Part shown: one piece after another, positions 5,017 through 5,540 of the stretch
Position numbering within the stretch: position 1 is the stretch's first letter
Layout of the letters: each line of letters starts with the position of its first letter
DNA from: Anaerolineae bacterium
GTDB lineage: Bacteria > Chloroflexota > Anaerolineae > Anaerolineales > Anaerolineaceae
DNA length: 5,540 nucleotides
Assembly: GCA_016213455.1 (NCBI GenBank)
Contig: JACRAG010000421.1
Location: 1 to 5,540, forward strand
Direction: 5' to 3'
The notes under the pieces: model-generated
The model's input: the letters and a program-made list of their open reading frames with translations, nothing else
The model's database searches: none
What the model was told of the DNA's origin: nothing
Made by a program: the position numbers and the translations under genes

Positions 5017-5540
5017 ATGGCCCAGGCAGGCGCGCACCCCGGACGGCAATTTCGCATTTACCTGGCGCTCAGCCAGTATCCCCTGTTGAGCAGCCGCATT
5101 CGCGCGCGCATGCGCCGCGAGCTGTTCGAGCGTGGGGTGATCACCCAGGCCGAGTTCGAGGCCCAGGCGCGCCAGCTTGCCATTCAGACCCAGGAGTGGG
5201 AGGGCCTGCGCAACCCCTACGGCGAGGAGCCTGCCGAGCTGTGGGAGACGCGCCTGACGCGCGTGCGCGACCAGCACACCGATTTCCTCTTCAGCCAATT
5301 CCTCAGCTACGAGTTGTTTGAGCTGCTGGTGTGGGAGGTGCTGCGTGAGCGCGGCATCAACCTGCGCGAGCTGACCCTCTCGGTCAACCCGGAGCTGGCG
5401 CCGCTGGAGATGGTCTTCGAGCAGGCCATCGCCATCGAGCGCATGCCCGACGACGAACGCGCCTCGATGGAAGCGCGCCTGAAAGAGTCCAAGGTCGTCA
5501 TCATCCGCACGTTGATCAGCGACCAGCTCGGCTACCTGGC
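5017..5540 (+). CDS. N-terminal part of a helical protein, possibly a PEP/pyruvate-binding (PEP synthase-like) enzyme
   Basis: An open frame of 174 codons starts at the ATG at 5017 and leaves the window without a stop. AAGGAG (5008-5013) precedes it with a short 3-nt spacer; the only other upstream start in frame, TTG at 4996, has no ribosome binding site. No signal peptide or membrane segment is visible. The translation is helical and charged: RQFRIYLALSQYPLLSSRIR (10-29), RRELFERGVITQAEFEAQAR (33-52), NPYGEEPAELWETRLTRVRD (66-85), VNPELAPLEMVFEQAIAIER (123-142), then KVVIIRTLISDQLGYLA at the edge. From memory, this resembles the region preceding the PEP/pyruvate-binding (PPDK_N) domain in Anaerolineae proteins annotated as phosphoenolpyruvate synthase-like. 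None of the catalytic domain lies within the window. The gene is well supported; the product is a tentative call. Confidence 0.82.
   Translation, partial: MAQAGAHPGRQFRIYLALSQYPLLSSRIRARMRRELFERGVITQAEFEAQARQLAIQTQEWEGLRNPYGEEPAELWETRLTRVRDQHTDFLFSQFLSYELFELLVWEVLRERGINLRELTLSVNPELAPLEMVFEQAIAIERMPDDERASMEARLKESKVVIIRTLISDQLGYL

Overview
The window looks like part of a bacterial chromosome, most likely from a Chloroflexota bacterium of the Anaerolineae type. This is inferred from protein style, not from a marker gene. The clues are a lipoprotein with a short LAALAC-type lipobox and a long Thr/Pro-rich linker, a membrane protein with an N-terminal region of helices followed by a Trp-rich strand segment, a DUF952 protein, and a right-edge protein resembling the N-terminal region I recall from Anaerolineae PEP/pyruvate-binding proteins. 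The only certain housekeeping gene is dnaN.

Left part (1-1382, minus strand, AT-richer). A membrane-anchored protein runs off the left edge (1-652). It has a good ribosome binding site and a candidate promoter. Upstream of it is a small stand-alone protein made of two Clp N-terminal repeats with no ATPase (879-1382). Neither has a clear functional partner here. Base composition changes sharply at about 1383-1440.

Middle (1437-2743, minus strand, GC-rich). A two-gene unit encodes an exported lipoprotein with a CBM9-like domain and, overlapping it by ATGA, a DUF952 protein. The CBM9 lipoprotein is probably anchored outside the cell membrane. The DUF952 protein is cytoplasmic, so their link is co-expression rather than an obvious shared pathway.

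Intergenic 2756-3131. A compact non-coding insertion of 139 bp (2811-2949) has 17-bp terminal inverted repeats matching at 16/17 positions. It is flanked exactly by a perfect 10-bp direct repeat, which is the signature of a MITE-like element. Between it and dnaN are a small GC-rich hairpin and an extended -10 promoter.

Right part (3024-5540, plus strand). dnaN (3132-4259) encodes the DNA polymerase III sliding clamp. It appears to be a single-gene transcript closed by a strong intrinsic terminator, with no dnaA, recF or clear DnaA boxes in view. A pyridoxamine 5'-phosphate oxidase-like flavoprotein (4451-4921) follows. After a stem-loop spacer comes the N-terminal 174 codons of a large helical protein that runs off the right edge (5017-5540).

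Two genes (1-652 and 5017-5540) are cut by the window edges, so their missing parts limit the functional calls.
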